64,000 nucleotides of DNA, taken from contig JARKIF010000008.1 of assembly GCA_029378245.1 (NCBI GenBank), positions 868,001 through 932,000 on the forward strand. Direction: 5' to 3'. The position numbers and the translations under genes are program-made. Below the pieces are notes generated by a model, which was not told the origin of the DNA, did not search any database, and saw nothing but the letters and a program-made list of their open reading frames with translations. This document shows, piece by piece, positions 34,990-47,360 of this stretch (the stretch's first letter is position 1; each line of letters starts with the position of its first letter). Source of the stretch: Roridomyces roridus (taxonomy: Eukaryota > Basidiomycota > Agaricomycetes > Agaricales > Mycenaceae).

Positions 34990-37541
34990 TCATCTCCACA
35001 GGTCGAGTATTCTAGCATGCTCATAATTATTGTACTCCCCCAGTCCGTTCGATACTGCCCGCATAAAATTCCCAAGTGACAAATCCATCTCGGGGTCCCC
35101 GTGGTGCTGATAAAGGAACTCGTAAGACCCTTCGACGGATGGCGGAGCAACAATATCCGGCCAGGGATTGTGGGTCAGGCAAGGTTCCTCCGAGCTGTCC
35201 GTGTATTTGACGAGCAAGGATGAGAGGAAGCGAGAGTAGAGGGCAGGGGTGTGTTTTTCCCCCACGCTGTCCGACCCAAGGACCTGAATCAGTCTTCGTA
35301 CAAGGACACTGATGTCTTTCCGTGTCGCATCCTCCAGTAGTGCATGAAACTGTGGCCTGAGCAACTAAACCTATAATTAGTAGTGGTATAAACAACGAGG
35401 TGTACGTGACCCACATTGACTAGGAACGCCGAAGCAAATGAAACGTAGACGAAATTTGCATCCTTCGGACATCAGACACAGCGCCGAGTTCTGCCAGAGA
35501 AATGACCTACCATAGCGTGCCGTAGGTTACCCGTCGGGTGTAGCTTGTCGAGGACTATGTAGATTACTTTCCGGGCTGCTTCCATGGAAAGGACGAGGAT
35601 CTCCGAGTTGCGTGATAGACCTTTCTTGATAGCGTACTGGAATGCATGGGCCAAGATGACCAGTCGAAGGTAGGCCGTTATCCTGATCAATACGTTAGAC
35701 AACTCGGCAGTGAGCCGCTGACTGTACATTTTGGTTGTATTGCCTCGGTAAACGCATATTTGGAGAGCTGGAGGATTGTCAGTTCGGAGATTTTTGGGCG
35801 AAAGCAGTCATACGGTATCTATCCAACTCTTGCTTGTAAAGCACAGCCCATCGATCCATCTCGAGTGCTAATTTATTCTGTGCTTGTATAGCGGCCGGAA
35901 CGATATCGCTAGAACAATTCTGAGGAGCACACCAAGTCAATTTCCCAATGGCACAATGAAACATCTGTCTGACCTCTGCGACAGTCCTCTTCCACTCTGC
36001 CATGAGCAGAATTATACTGACGTATGCACACAAATGCACATCAAACGGGCCGTTCAGATTCGACGACCTGTACCAATCCCGCGAGGTTCGTGCGGCATAG
36101 TCCTCCAAATTAAGCATAGGCATCTTCCCGAATTGTATTCCGTGTGAGGCGTCGACGCAATAGCAGTTCAACCAAGTTCTGGTCCGGTTCAGGCTTTCTT
36201 TCTCGCTGAATGGAGACGGAATTGGTTCTGGTCGATTCAAGCCGAGTTCGAGGGCCATCCTGGATGAGTGTTATCGTCAAAAAACAACCTGGAGCAAGAA
36301 TGTACTTGATCGCGATTCCCATGAAGAGCCTGGCGCGGAAATATGTACAAGACTCGAAGAAATGCTTTTCGGCACGCACCAACTCCGGTCATCGGCAAAT
36401 TTCTTCCTTGGGAGGGGATAAACGGCTGAAAGAATTGGTTCTCCAAGACGCCGTCGTAATTAAAATGCGCACCCAAGATGAGATACGCCTGGCATATATC
36501 AAGCCCAATAGAACCATGGATCAACGCTACTGCAGCAGCTTCTAGCGCCAAACCGTGCTAGCAGTGGGCATCAGCATCGTCGAGTCTCGACAGACAGGGC
36601 AGCGACGTACTGCTACCAAGTACAGGTTCGGTTTCGCCGTGTAAAACCGAGATGCTGCGGTACAAACTAGGCATCTCTTAGAATGTGCCGAATTTTATAA
36701 CACAAGTAAGTACTCACTAACGGTGAAAAGGAACGGTGAAGACCATATCAAGTGGGCTGGGTTGCCGTGGAGGTCGTGGTCCAGGAGCGAGAAGAATGGC
36801 TGGCAGCTGCTTCAGTGCGGGACCCTTCATATTCGGCCGAGTCGTACATTCACTTGCTTGAAATAACTGCGCGATCTCTAGTCGACAAATTTCCCAGTCG
36901 AAATACCACGTACATGTCGAATAGGGTGATTATCTCGGGGGGATAGAGGGAACAGCATCGGATTATGGGCGGCAGGGGTGAATGGATAGGTGGTCGACCA
37001 CCCTGCGAAAAAAAGGCGATTGCTGCCTTCTCCGGGGACTCGTGGTCTGCGTTTCTGAGCTCCAAGTTATTTGTCGCTCAAAAGGCGAGGAAATACGACG
37101 AACCCACTATCCTGAGCATCGCCCATCAACTCCTGAATCCTAATGTCCCTCTTCATCTGGTCGATCCGCTCTAACAGGACCTGTATCTTGTGATCCTGTT
37201 CATCAGCGGTGTTTTGGAGATCCTCCTGAGACCTAGTCGGAGACCTCAGTCAACCTCCATAAGTAAAAGCCGCGAGAGCTTCGTACGGAGCCGGTTTGCG
37301 CTTTTTGCGACTGCGAGCAATGCATTCATGATTGCCCGCTTGACATCGTTGACAGACTGCTTCGTCGGGACTGAACTCACAGCGAACTTTGAGGGACTTG
37401 CAGTGAGTACAAGCGCCAGATCTTGGACCTATTGATTGGTGCTTTATCACTTGGCCTCGGTACGCACTGTTTCGACTGTTTCGACATGGCTTTCCTCGTC
37501 AAAGGTGGGTTGTCGCTGTCATCTGAAGGATTCGGAGGCAT
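34990..37541 (-). CDS. Zn2Cys6 fungal transcription factor
   Basis: Fourteen exons (37468-37541, 37287-37421, 37108-37232, 36914-37046, 36848-36866, 36718-36799, 36617-36666, 36473-36557, 36380-36425, 36306-36329, 35814-36259, 35511-35767, 35415-35462, 34990-35364) encode 632 residues. The binuclear zinc cluster ACTHCKSLKVRC...CQRCQAGNHEC lies at about residues 26-55, followed by a basic linker (RSRKKRKPAP) and a short coiled coil. The fungal middle homology region follows (FADDRSWLFMGIAIKMALEL, ESLNRTRTWLNCYCVDASHG, YRGNTTKM). Three exons are under 50 nt, including one of 19 nt and one of 24 nt. The target pathway is unknown, and its neighbours give no clear hint. Confidence 0.88.
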
Positions 37542-38078
37542 GGAGGGACAGTACGGTTAAGAAGATTCCTTGTGTACAACAGTAGACGCGGGCCGAGTCT
37601 GTCTTTCAGCGCGCAGTAACCAAGGAAAGCCACCCATGTCAGCGCTCCGAGCTCGACGGCATTTACGACAGCAGATGCAGGATCACGAAAATCCGGGCGT
37701 CAAACAAGAATAGAGGAGGCTTCTTGTCCAATAACACCAAAGGGAGAATTTGGTATCTTCCAAGTATCGTCCTTCAGGCGACGGGGAACCAGTTGACGAG
37801 GATACCACGGAGAATTACAATGCCAATCGACAGAGGAGACTGAAAACGGTAACAATACCAATCGACAGAGACTCGACATTAGACGGTCGAAGGCGGACTC
37901 CAAGATGACAATGGACGGAAGAAGGCGGACTTAAGACAACAGTCGCGGACTTTCAAAACCATCACAAAGGAAAGAGAGTGATACAGAACGGCGTTAGGAT
38001 TTCTATAATATATGTATACAAGTTCATGATAATTGTGTGCGTAAGAAATGTGTCCACCGGTGAGAGAAAGAGAGCAGT
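37542..38078. other. Intergenic, short direct repeats
   Basis: About 540 bp upstream of the transcription factor and downstream of HSP70. A 17-bp direct repeat AAT(G/A)CCAATCGACAGAG occurs at 37819 and 37854, and GAAGGCGGAC recurs at about 37890 and 37920. No gene is seen. Confidence 0.55.
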
Positions 38079-39699
38079 TTAGTCGACTTCCTCGACACTA
38101 GGTCCGTCCTCCGATGCGCCGGGGAAACCGCCAGGTGCACCGCCGCCGGGGAAGCCACCAGGAGCACCGCCAGGGAAGCCACCCTCCGCACCAGGAGGCA
38201 TGCCTCCAGCGCCGTACAGTTTTTGCATGATGGGGTTGGCAATCGCCTCCAACTCCTTCTGCTTCTCCTCGTACTCCTCCTTGGAACCCTCCTGCGACGC
38301 ATCGAGCCACTTGATGGCATCGTTGACGGCACTCTCCAGCTTGGCCTTGTCGGCAGCGTCGAATTTGTCGGCGAGCTTCTCGTCGGTGAGCGAGTTGCGC
38401 AGGTTGTACGCGTAAGACTCGAGACCGTTCTTGGAAGCGATACGGGCAGCGGCAGCCTCGTCCTCGGCTGAAGAAAAAAAATAGTCAGTAATCAAATCAA
38501 ACATCACAACAAGAAAACGTACCCTTGTACTGCTCAGCCTCGTTGACCATGCGCTCAATCTCCTCCTTGGAGAGACGACCCTTGTCGTTGGTGATGGTGA
38601 TGCGGTTCGACTTGCCGGTCGTCTTGTCCGAGGCGGAGACGTTGAGAATACCGTTGGCGTCAATGTCAAAGGTGACCTCGACCTGAGGAACACCACGGGG
38701 AGCGGGGGGAATGCCAGAGAGCTCGAACTTGCCGAGCAAGTTGTTGTCCTTGGTGCGGGCACGCTCACCCTCGTACACCTGGATGAGCACACCGGGCTGG
38801 TTGTCCGAATAGGTGGAGAAGACCTCGGACTTCTTGGTCGGGACGGTGGTGTTACGCTTGATGAGGGCGGTCATGACACCACCAGCGGTCTCGATACCAA
38901 GGGACAAGGGGGCAACGTCGAGCAGGAGGAGATCCTGGGTCTTCTCCGAGGTGTCACCGGAGAGAATGGCGGCCTGAACGGCGGCACCGTAGGCAACGGC
39001 CTCATCGGGGTTGATGCTCTTGTTGGGCTCCTTGCCGTTGAAGAAGTCCGAGACGAGCTTGACGATACGGGGGATACGGGTGGAGCCACCGACGAGGACA
39101 ATCTCGTGGACGTTGGCCTTGTCGATCTTGGAGTCACGGAGGACCTTCTCGACGGGCTCGAGAGTGCTGCGGAAGAGATCCTGGCAGAGCTCCTCGAAAC
39201 GAGCACGGGTGAGGGAAGTGTAGAAGTCGATACCCTCGAAGAGAGAGTCGATCTCGATGGAGGTCTGGGCAGCCGAGGAGAGAGTGCGCTTGGCACGCTC
39301 GCAAGCCGTACGCAGACGACGGAGGGCACGCAAGTTGCCGGACAAGTCTGGAAATGAAATCAGCTAATGATTCGGCAAAAAAAAGTGACAAAACAAAACG
39401 CACCCTTCTTGTTCTTGCGCTTGAACTCCTGCGCAAAGTGGTTCACCAACCTGTTGTCAAAGTCCTCGCCGCCCAAGTGGGTGTCACCGGCAGTGGCCTT
39501 GACCTCGAAGATACCCTCTTCGATGGTGAGCAGGGAAACATCAAAGGTTCCTCCACCGAGATCGAAGATGAGGACGTTACGCTCGCCAATGACCTTCTTG
39601 TCAAGACCGTAGGCGATGGCGGCGGCGGTGGGCTCGTTGATGATACGGAGCACGTTGAGGCCGGAGATGGTACCAGCGTCCTTGGTGGCTTGCCGTTGC

Positions 39700-39737
<38 letters not shown>

Positions 39738-40316
39738 GTTGAGGGTGGTGCCAAGGTAGGACTCGGCGGTCTCCTTCATCTTCAGCAAGACCATGGAGGA
39801 GATCTCCTCGGGGGACTAGAACAGAGATCAGCAACGGAAGAAACATGTATGAAAAAAGGACGCACGAATTCTTTTTGCTCGCCGCGGTACTCGACACGGA
39901 TGTAGGGCTTGCCGCCCTTGCTGAAGACGGTGAAGGGGAAGTGCTTCATGTCAGACTGGACCTCGGCGTCCTCGAACTTGCGTCCGATGAGACGCTTGGC
40001 ATCGAAGACGCTGCAAAAACGAAAATCAGTGTCTGAAAGGACACGCAAAGGGAAAAAAAAAAAGACGTACGTGTTGGTGGGGTTCATGGCGACCTGGTTT
40101 TTTGCGGCATCGCCGATGAGACGCTCATTGTCGGAGAACGAGACGTAGGAAGGCGTGGTACGGTTACCCTGGTCGTTGGCGATAATCTCGACACGATCGT
40201 TTTGCCAGACACCGACGCAACTGCAAGGCAGATTAGCGGGGATAACGAGATGAATGGGAGTAAACGTACGAGTAGGTCGTTCCAAGGTCGATTCCAATAG
40301 CTTTTGAGGAAGACAT
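38079..40316 (-). CDS. SSA1: Cytosolic HSP70 chaperone, SSA type
   Basis: Six exons (40270-40316, 40071-40220, 39866-40010, 39404-39815, 38523-39347, 38079-38467) encode 655 residues. The ATPase domain shows [61 protein letters not shown] and [10 protein letters not shown]. The substrate-binding domain has [14 protein letters not shown]. The C-terminus has GGFPG repeats and ends EEVD, the TPR-cochaperone signature of cytosolic HSP70. Strong codon bias leaves long antisense ORFs, which are shadows. The promoter carries a heat-shock element (separate entry). No ER or mitochondrial targeting signal is present. Confidence 0.97.
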
Positions 40317-40383
40317 TATGGTAAGGTAGGAGAGGGAAGATGGCGTTCAGCCCAATTTCGTCCAAGTTTTTATACAATCACGT

Positions 40384-40500
40384 CTTCTACAAGGTTCTAC
40401 CGTTTTCTACCCCTTCACGTGACCAGATATCACCGGCGGTGACGCACCGACTCTTGGGCTTGCCCGCGCCTCCCCGATTGTTCTGGAATCATCTTTCATG
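40384..40500 (-). promoter_or_regulatory. Heat-shock elements upstream of HSP70
   Basis: Three TTC triplets lie at 40385, 40395 and 40405, exactly 10 bp apart, with a fourth at 40414. That is the arrangement of a step-type element bound by heat-shock factor. A second dyad, TTCTGGAA, is at about 40481-40488. A CACGTG E-box (40416-40421) adjoins the step element. All lie 70-170 bp upstream of the HSP70 start codon. Confidence 0.75.
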
Positions 40501-40809
40501 TATTGCAATGAGTATAGACTAGAGACAAATGGAGTGCATGGTGAAATTTACATTCCTCGAAATAAGAAAAAACTAAGAGCACTATTACGATAGCCCGTCA
40601 TCCAGGCTGCGATGAGCCTGCAAGTCCCGCATAACAGTAGGATCAACTGCTGAACATCAGTGCCAGCTCATACCGTTTACAGCTTCACTTACCCGGCAGC
40701 ACAGACTTGCGGCGCACATGCGGGCCATGGGCAGCATTCGGCGCCTCAGTATGCATTTCTGGTGGTATTGACCGCTGCCAAACGCGTTCAGACAGATCCA
40801 CGCAAAGAC

Positions 40810-42902
40810 TCATCGACGTACATCGATCCCGGGGTCGGCCATGGGGACACGCTCGATCCCTTCCATATCGGCAGAGACGTCCTCGATCGAAGTCGCGTTG
40901 AGCTCCATCGAAAGGTCAAGGATGTCGTTGTCGTCAACTGCCGGTGGTGGCGGCGGTGGCGCGTGGGGTATTTCTACATAGCCTGCCGGGAGCTTGCCGC
41001 CTGGGGCGTTTTGCAGTGCAATGTCCCGCATCTTCTGCCACGCCTGATACCGGTGGACCGCATGCTCCTGCTCCCTGCACCCACGGTCAACTCTGGAGGT
41101 GAAACTATCAAAAGCACATACTCGATCTTTCGTTGCTTATACTGATGCATCGAATCGTCAAAGAGGTCCGGGTTGATCTCCATGAACAATTTCAGCGCAT
41201 TGTACACCATCCCATGTATGGTCCTATCGAAACCTTGGTCAGCAGAATGAATATAGAATCTTGACCACACTCACCGATTCCAGTGGGACTTTGAATTCGT
41301 GTACAGGGCAGGGAACACGATCGGCAGGATGATGGCCAGATTATCGCTCATCAGATTGACGACATACTCGTTGTTCCAATACAATAGTGCGCGCTCGGCG
41401 ACTTGGAAGTGCTGGCTGTTGATACACCGCGCAAGCTGTTGGAACAACTGTACTTGGATCTTCTGGAACTCGACAGGATCGGTGACATCCAGAACCTCCT
41501 CCACTTCGTTGAGGTACATGACCTCCTTGGGCGAGTTGACTTTGGGCCAAAACTTGAGCAGGCCCATCATGACGTCCTCCGCAAGCGCCGGGTCCTTTTC
41601 CAGGAACTGGACGACGCAATATGCGAGCTGCGGGTGATAGAGCGAAAGGCTCTTGACCTTGTGCAGAGGGAGGAGAACGCGGGTGAGGAAGATCTTGTGC
41701 TCCTCCTTGAGCGGGAGGGCAAAACCATTAATGATGGAGCCAAGGATCTCGAGCAACTCGGCGATGCCATTGTGGCGTTCCGTTTCGTAGACAAAATGGA
41801 AAAAGACGTTGTTGATGGAGCGACGGATAAAGGCGCGCAGATTCAAGAACTTGCCGTAGATGCGATGTAAGGTGGTTTTGAGGAAATCCCGCTCCCGAGG
41901 GTCCTCCGAGTCGAAGAGCTCGAGAAGGTTGAGAACAAAGGGCTGGTCAATGTAGCGTTTGGCCATATTGGTGTTGAAATCGGGGCTCTCAACGAACCGA
42001 AGGAAGAATTCGTAGACGATCTGGAGATGTGGCCAGGCGAGTTCGAGCACGGGTTCGTCCTCCTCTGGATCGAACGCGTCACCCGTGGGATTGACGGGTG
42101 GGGGTATGGAGCGGAACAAGTTGGCGGCAAACATCCCGACAACCTCTGGGTATAGAGTCTCGGTGATCACACCGCGTTGGGTTGTGATATAGTCGAGCAT
42201 CTCATGCAGAGCCTGGGCCTTGACCTGCTTGCCCTTGAGCTCGGCGCTGGCATCGTTGAAGTCGAAGAGAACGCGACACTGATGGAGCTTCTTGACAAAG
42301 AGCTGGGGACGCTCACTGGGAGGCGTCTCTGTGCGCATGGTTAAATAATGACCAAGAGAGCAGAAACTGAAACGTACCCATGAATGGAGGCAGACGTTCA
42401 ATGTCCACTTTCTCGGTGACGACGAAGCGGCTGCTCCTCTGCTTGCGTGGCGGTTTACCAACGATGGGAATGGTGTCCTTGGCGTTGGCTCGCAGGCGAG
42501 ACATATTGGAGAGAGCTGCACGGGGAGGGCCTCCGGGAAGGTCCAGACCACCTGCAGCGACTCGCTCTGGAGTTGCAGGCTGGCCAGCGCGATAGGTTTG
42601 TTCCTGCGGAGCATCTGAGCTCACGACGACGATCGGGGGCGGGGGAGTGCCATTGGGCTCAGGAACGTGTCGGGTACGATCTGGCGTAGATGGAGAAGGA
42701 TACGCGGTGGATGATGCACCGTTGGCAGTAAGCACGGGCTGGGGCAGTGGTTTCTGGTTGTTGGGAGGGGGCGGCGGGGGGACAGATGATGGCTTGGGAA
42801 CCGGGTCCTTCTTGCTGTCCCTCTTGAGCTAATAAGGGTATGAGTGCGCGCAAGACGGGAGGGGCAGCGACGGACGAGGTTCATTTTTTTGAGCCCCTTC
42901 AT
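40810..42902 (-). CDS. RTS1: PP2A regulatory subunit B56/RTS1
   Basis: Five exons (42876-42902, 42378-42828, 41275-42328, 41122-41223, 40810-41074) encode 632 residues. A basic, Pro-rich N-terminus ([17 protein letters not shown]) precedes the B56 HEAT-repeat core, with [70 protein letters not shown] and [21 protein letters not shown]56 subunits direct PP2A to substrates in mitosis and stress. The C-terminus ends in an acidic, Pro-rich tail. Exon joins all close in frame. It is divergent from the next gene across 366 bp that hold no other gene I can see. Confidence 0.94.
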
Positions 42903-43268
42903 TGGTCGAGATGGATTTCGGAGGGAACGAGGTGGCTGAGCCGCGTGATCAACTCGTATCTGACACTCCGACTGCGCGATTGGGACAATATCTGCCAGCG
43001 TTCACACCACATGGACGACCCTGAGGACATTCTCCAGGCGTATGTATTTTTCTTCGTGTAATTTCTCCAACGACTCCAAAATCCCGCAATCCGACTCGTT
43101 TACATCCCGGAAAGATAGATAAAAAATTAGATATTCTACCAGGAGAGCAGCTGGAACTGCGTTTGCTACTGCTGGCGTTTGCTGTTGGAGCTGGCAATTT
43201 CACAAGAGTGGTCAACGATCGTAGCTTATAGCAACGCGAACACGCCAAATCGGGACTCTGCTTCGACC

Positions 43269-44918
43269 ATGGCAGGTCAGTGCCTTCTCTGCCCTCGCGA
43301 CTGCCCTCTGACCCTTCTCCAGCGATCTATGCGGTCTACACGTCGCCGACACACCCTCCCATACCCAATCATCTCCCAACACTCATCGTTACTCCGCATG
43401 GCAAGTCGCAGTCTCCCTTATTGGACCTCCCTAACTTGCATCCAGGCCAGCCTTCCAACATCCTCTACTCGTACCTCCACACGAACTTTGTACGTTTCCT
43501 CTACCCGTTCGCTCTCCCCCTGACACTCTCCAGAACGCTGAGAACTATCTCTTGACCCCGTCCCCTCAAGGCGATCTCTGCGTAGCAAAGCTCTTCCCGC
43601 CGCGGCCAAAAGACTCCGGAGCCAAGGGCTCTGCTTCGGATCCTGGCCATTCCACTTCCCAGTCTCGCGTCGTTCGCTGCGAGGCCTCGCGCAACCTCAA
43701 ATGGTCCATCGCCAATACCGGCGTCATATCCCCCATCTACAAACTTTCACTTCCTTCGCCCGACTCGCCCGATCTTCCGCTCTTCCAGGTATCGAAACCA
43801 AACCCTAATGCAGCTTTCTGGAGCATGTTCTACTTTGCCTACGCGGGCCACAACATCCCTCCCAAGCGCATCGAGTTTGGCAAGATCCAGAAGAATCCAC
43901 CTGGTCCCAACGGTGGTGGTACCCGCATCAGCATCACCGGAAAGACGCCCGAGGAGAAGGCTGTGTGGCAGACTCTTGGCGAGGGCAACGAAGACTGCGT
44001 TGAATGGGTCGTTCTTTGTGCCGCCCTCAATCTACTCGAGTGCGTCCCATCTACTATCTCTCGGTCAGAAAAACTGACTTGGATTCTAGCGATGAGATCA
44101 TCAAGGCTGCTGACAAGAACCCGCCGCCATCTGCACCTGTGCCAGTCTCCCTACGAGATCCGGGTCCCGCGCCCAATGGTCCGCCTGGGCCAGGAGCGCC
44201 CCTCCCGCGTTCCAGTGGTTCCATACAACGACAAGGTCCTCCGCCGCAACAGCAGCGACCGTCGCCTGGGCCAAATGGACCTCCAATGCAGCAGCAGGGT
44301 GGTCCTCCTATGCCTCGTCCTGGTCCTGGTGGCCCTCCTCCCATGCAACAGGGTGGTCCGCCCATGCCGCGTCCTGGCCCTGGTCCAGGTTCTCCAGCTC
44401 CAATGCAAGGCGGACCTCCAATGCAGGGCGGTCCTCCGATGCAGGGTGGTCCTCCAATGCAGCAAGGCGGCCCGCGGCCACCTCCAGGTCCTGGCAACTA
44501 CCCGCCTCAACAACGACCACCGCTCGGTCCTGGTGGATTCAATCCCCAACAACAGCGCCCGCCACCTGGTCCTGGTGGTCAGCCCATGATGATGCAGCGT
44601 CCACCACCGCCTCAAGGTTCGTCCATGCCCGGTGGACGACCACCGCCAGGTCCTGGTCCTGGTCCTGGGTCTCAGCAGCGACCGGGACCTCCACCTCAAG
44701 GCGGTTACGGTCCTCCTCAGCCTGGATACGGTCCTGGACCTGGACCTGGACCCATGCGCCAAGGAACGCCACAGGGCGGACCGATGATGCCCATGCGCAA
44801 CGGTATGCCCCCTCAGGGCCCTCCGCCGCCAGGACAGGGTGGTTACCGTGGACCTCCACCGCCGATGCAGCAGCAGCAGCAGCAGCCACCTCCACAGCAG
44901 CAGGGTCGTCGATTCTAG
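43269..44918 (+). CDS. Proline/glutamine-rich protein with conserved N-terminal domain, unknown function
   Basis: Five exons (43269-43275, 43323-43400, 43446-43489, 43534-44039, 44090-44918) encode 487 residues. The first exon has only 7 nt. The N-terminal about 220 residues are well ordered (AIYAVYTSPTHPPIPNHLPT, NLKWSIANTGVISPIYKLSL, WSMFYFAYAGHNIPPKRIEF), and the rest is Pro/Gly/Gln-rich low complexity ending in a Gln run and GRRF. I do not recognise the domain. The 45-bp segment 43401-43445 has a GC donor (CATG/GCAAGT) and a CTAAC branch-point-like site, but is in frame and stop-free, so a 502-residue form is possible. Confidence 0.75.
44401..44475 (+). repeat. 18-bp in-frame tandem repeat (MQGGPP)
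   Basis: Within the Pro-rich gene, an 18-bp unit encoding MQGGPP is repeated about four times, with copies differing at one or two bases. A CAG run encoding Gln follows at about 44868-44885. Confidence 0.8.
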
Positions 44919-45110
44919 GGACTTTTTTTGATCAATATACCACTTTTTTTTTCTTTCTGTTCACTCGTTACTGCGCAAGCCGGACAGACAAATTCCTCGT
45001 ATTTATCACATTCCTTGTTCGTTTGGGGCCGCTGCTGTACTGAAATTTGAAAGGATTCATACCCATTTTTCCTTTGTACATGATCCGTAATGAATTTTCT
45101 CTCGTGTTAC

Positions 45111-47238
45111 TTATTTGACCAACTTTTCGATGGCGTCCAGAGACAAGGCTTTTGCTGCGTCAGGGAATTCTCTCATACAGAAGAAGAGAAACTCACATTT
45201 GGGTCTCTCGAGAGGTAGGCCCAGAGCTGCCAAAAACGCATGAGACGAAAAACGGGAAACGACACAAATCACTGACCTCTGGCCCACACCAGCTGCGTGA
45301 GAGCTCCGAGAGCTTGACGAGAAATGAGCATTGAACGCCACGTCTCTGAGGCTACATACCGCGCGAAACACCGAAAATGACAGTGTAGTACTGCAAGAAA
45401 ACGTTAGTCGACGACGTGCGAGTTGTGGTTGGTGTGAAATCTTGCCTTGAATTCCGTGAGACCGTAGTGGTGCAACACACATCCTATTTGATGGATCCCA
45501 GTTGAATACATCCTTTCGTGAGAATGAGAATGAAACTTACCGGAAGTCGCATCCACATTGGGGAAGGGATTTTTCGTCTACGGGGATGTTGAGACCAATT
45601 GAGGCTAGAGGAAGCCTATAGTGTACCTTGCCGTGTTCTTTCAACACTCCGGGTGCGACCTCGTACGTCTGTTGCAACAGATTGTGACATCACAATAATC
45701 GCAAAATACATCTGGGCGTACCTTCTTGACGAGCTGAATCATGGAGCTCTCCAACAGCTCCGGCCGGGCATCGCAGAACTCTTGGAGTGCGATGAAGCGA
45801 GGATCCGGGTTGCGGAGCACTCCATGTCCGTATCTGTGCATGCTCATGAGAACAAGATGGGAGGGAACAGCAGCTTCAAGCAAGCATACCCGGGGACAAC
45901 TTGACCGCCCTTGAGCGTCTTCCACAGGTATTCTTTTATTTGATCGTGCGTAACCTCAGTACCCAGTTCCGCCTGCATGGCCATCTGCCACCGCAGAACC
46001 TCCTGGTTGGCAAGTCTAGGAAGTGTCGGTGAATCATCCGACCGGATATGAATCGACATACCCATGCAGAGGTCCCGCGAGCGCAAAGAGGGCCGCAGAG
46101 TAAGACAGATAGGGATCGGAGAGAGTCGAGCCAACCAAGTCTACGGAAATGCGACGCGTGTATGTGTAATCAAGGGAGTGAACGTACGAGCAGTGTGGGC
46201 AGACGCGTTGCCGCCCTCGTGGTCGCCGTGGAGCGCGATGTACAGCCGAAGATATTCGGTGAGGTTGTGGTTGTCGCCAAACCCGAGGAGAGCCGAATAA
46301 TTGCCAATGAGATCCAGGTCTTTGTTCAGAGGGGGGAGAGCAGTGCCAGGCTTGTAAACATTACGGTAGATACGGGCGGCAAGGGCGGGAAGGCGAGCAA
46401 TGAGGTTGATGCAGTCATCTAGAGTGTATGTCCAGTACTCGGACTTCTTGATTCCCTTTTCGTACGCGGCCTGGAATAAACTCTCGTGGTTCAAGGCGGC
46501 GACAGCCCATGCCCAACTGCGTCATTGGATGGAGGGTCGCAGGGAAACTATCGCCGATGAGTATATTACAAGTTGGTAACAAAGACCTACGAGTCGACAA
46601 GTTTCTCCAAGAACGGCGGGAGATCGCCCTTCTCTGCGAATTCACGTGAAAGTTGCCGAGTTTGGGCCTCCGAGGGAACTTGGCCGGTGAGCAGGAGCCA
46701 GAGCATACTCTCTGCAATAATTTCCTTGCCGCCGGGAGCAGGAGGCAGAACCTTCTGGCAGTCGGGGATGCTGAGGCCATGGAATCGGATGCCCTGTAGG
46801 TTCACGATCAGCTGCAAGCTACGAACGAAACGGGTCGAGTTACCTCGTTGGGGTCGAGAACGGACGCGTCCCAGAGCATGGCCTTGAGACCACGCATGCC
46901 GCCAATAATGTTCTCGACCTTGGACGTAGCGTGAGTGCCTGACAAATATTATGGCTTCATGAACTACTTTGATGTCTCCGACGACAGACTGGGAGTGCTC
47001 GGCTTTCTGTGCAAGACGCGTAAGCCTTGTTTCGTTTTATATTCTCCCGAACATACCAATTTCTTGAGCTGCTCCTGCTTGGCTGGGATAACCTCTTGCA
47101 ACGTCTCTTTGAGAGACTAACAGACCATGAACGCGTCAGAATGAGCAGAAGCGTGCAGAATACCGTGACCTTGGTCGACGCGAAGCGCTTGGGGACGGAG
47201 ACAGGAGCGCGGGCGAGGAGACGAGCGCGGGATAGCAT
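45111..47238 (-). CDS. CIT1: Mitochondrial citrate synthase (one frame break)
   Basis: Sixteen exons (47170-47238, 47057-47116, 46968-47006, 46844-46918, 46591-46793, 46188-46547, 46062-46140, 45890-46015, 45722-45833, 45627-45668, 45541-45577, 45446-45483, 45360-45390, 45277-45312, 45197-45226, 45111-45154) encode 459 residues. A presequence ([19 protein letters not shown]) leads to catalytic blocks AGPLHGLANQE (His), [13 protein letters not shown] (His) and FPNVDA (Asp). It catalyses the entry step of the TCA cycle. One extra G at 46506-46508 shifts the frame between TQLGM and [12 protein letters not shown]. Intron 12 (45391-45445) has a GC donor. The 3' third is split into unusually small exons (30-44 nt). 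Head to head with SEC66, 122 bp apart. Confidence 0.94.
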
Positions 47239-47360
47239 GGTGGTGGAAATAGAGCAGACCCGGACCAAGTCTCCATTATGTAGACCGGAGGGTTGATCGG
47301 TGATTGCCTCTTACGGGACCCGTCAATTCTTACCTTACACGTCTACGCTCGTCGTTCATT

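Noticed and set aside
39354..39905. 183-codon plus-strand ORF opposite HSP70 (and other antisense ORFs in 38-40 kb)
   Set aside because: Shadow of the highly biased HSP70 coding sequence; it runs across HSP70 introns and has no homologous pattern.
42840..43061. Short plus-strand ORF overlapping the B56 first exon and promoter
   Set aside because: It overlaps the confident B56 start on the other strand and shows no domain or splice continuation.
44054..44762. Antisense ORFs opposite the Pro-rich tail (Gly/Pro- and Arg-rich, up to 203 codons)
   Set aside because: Produced by the low-complexity repeat read backwards.
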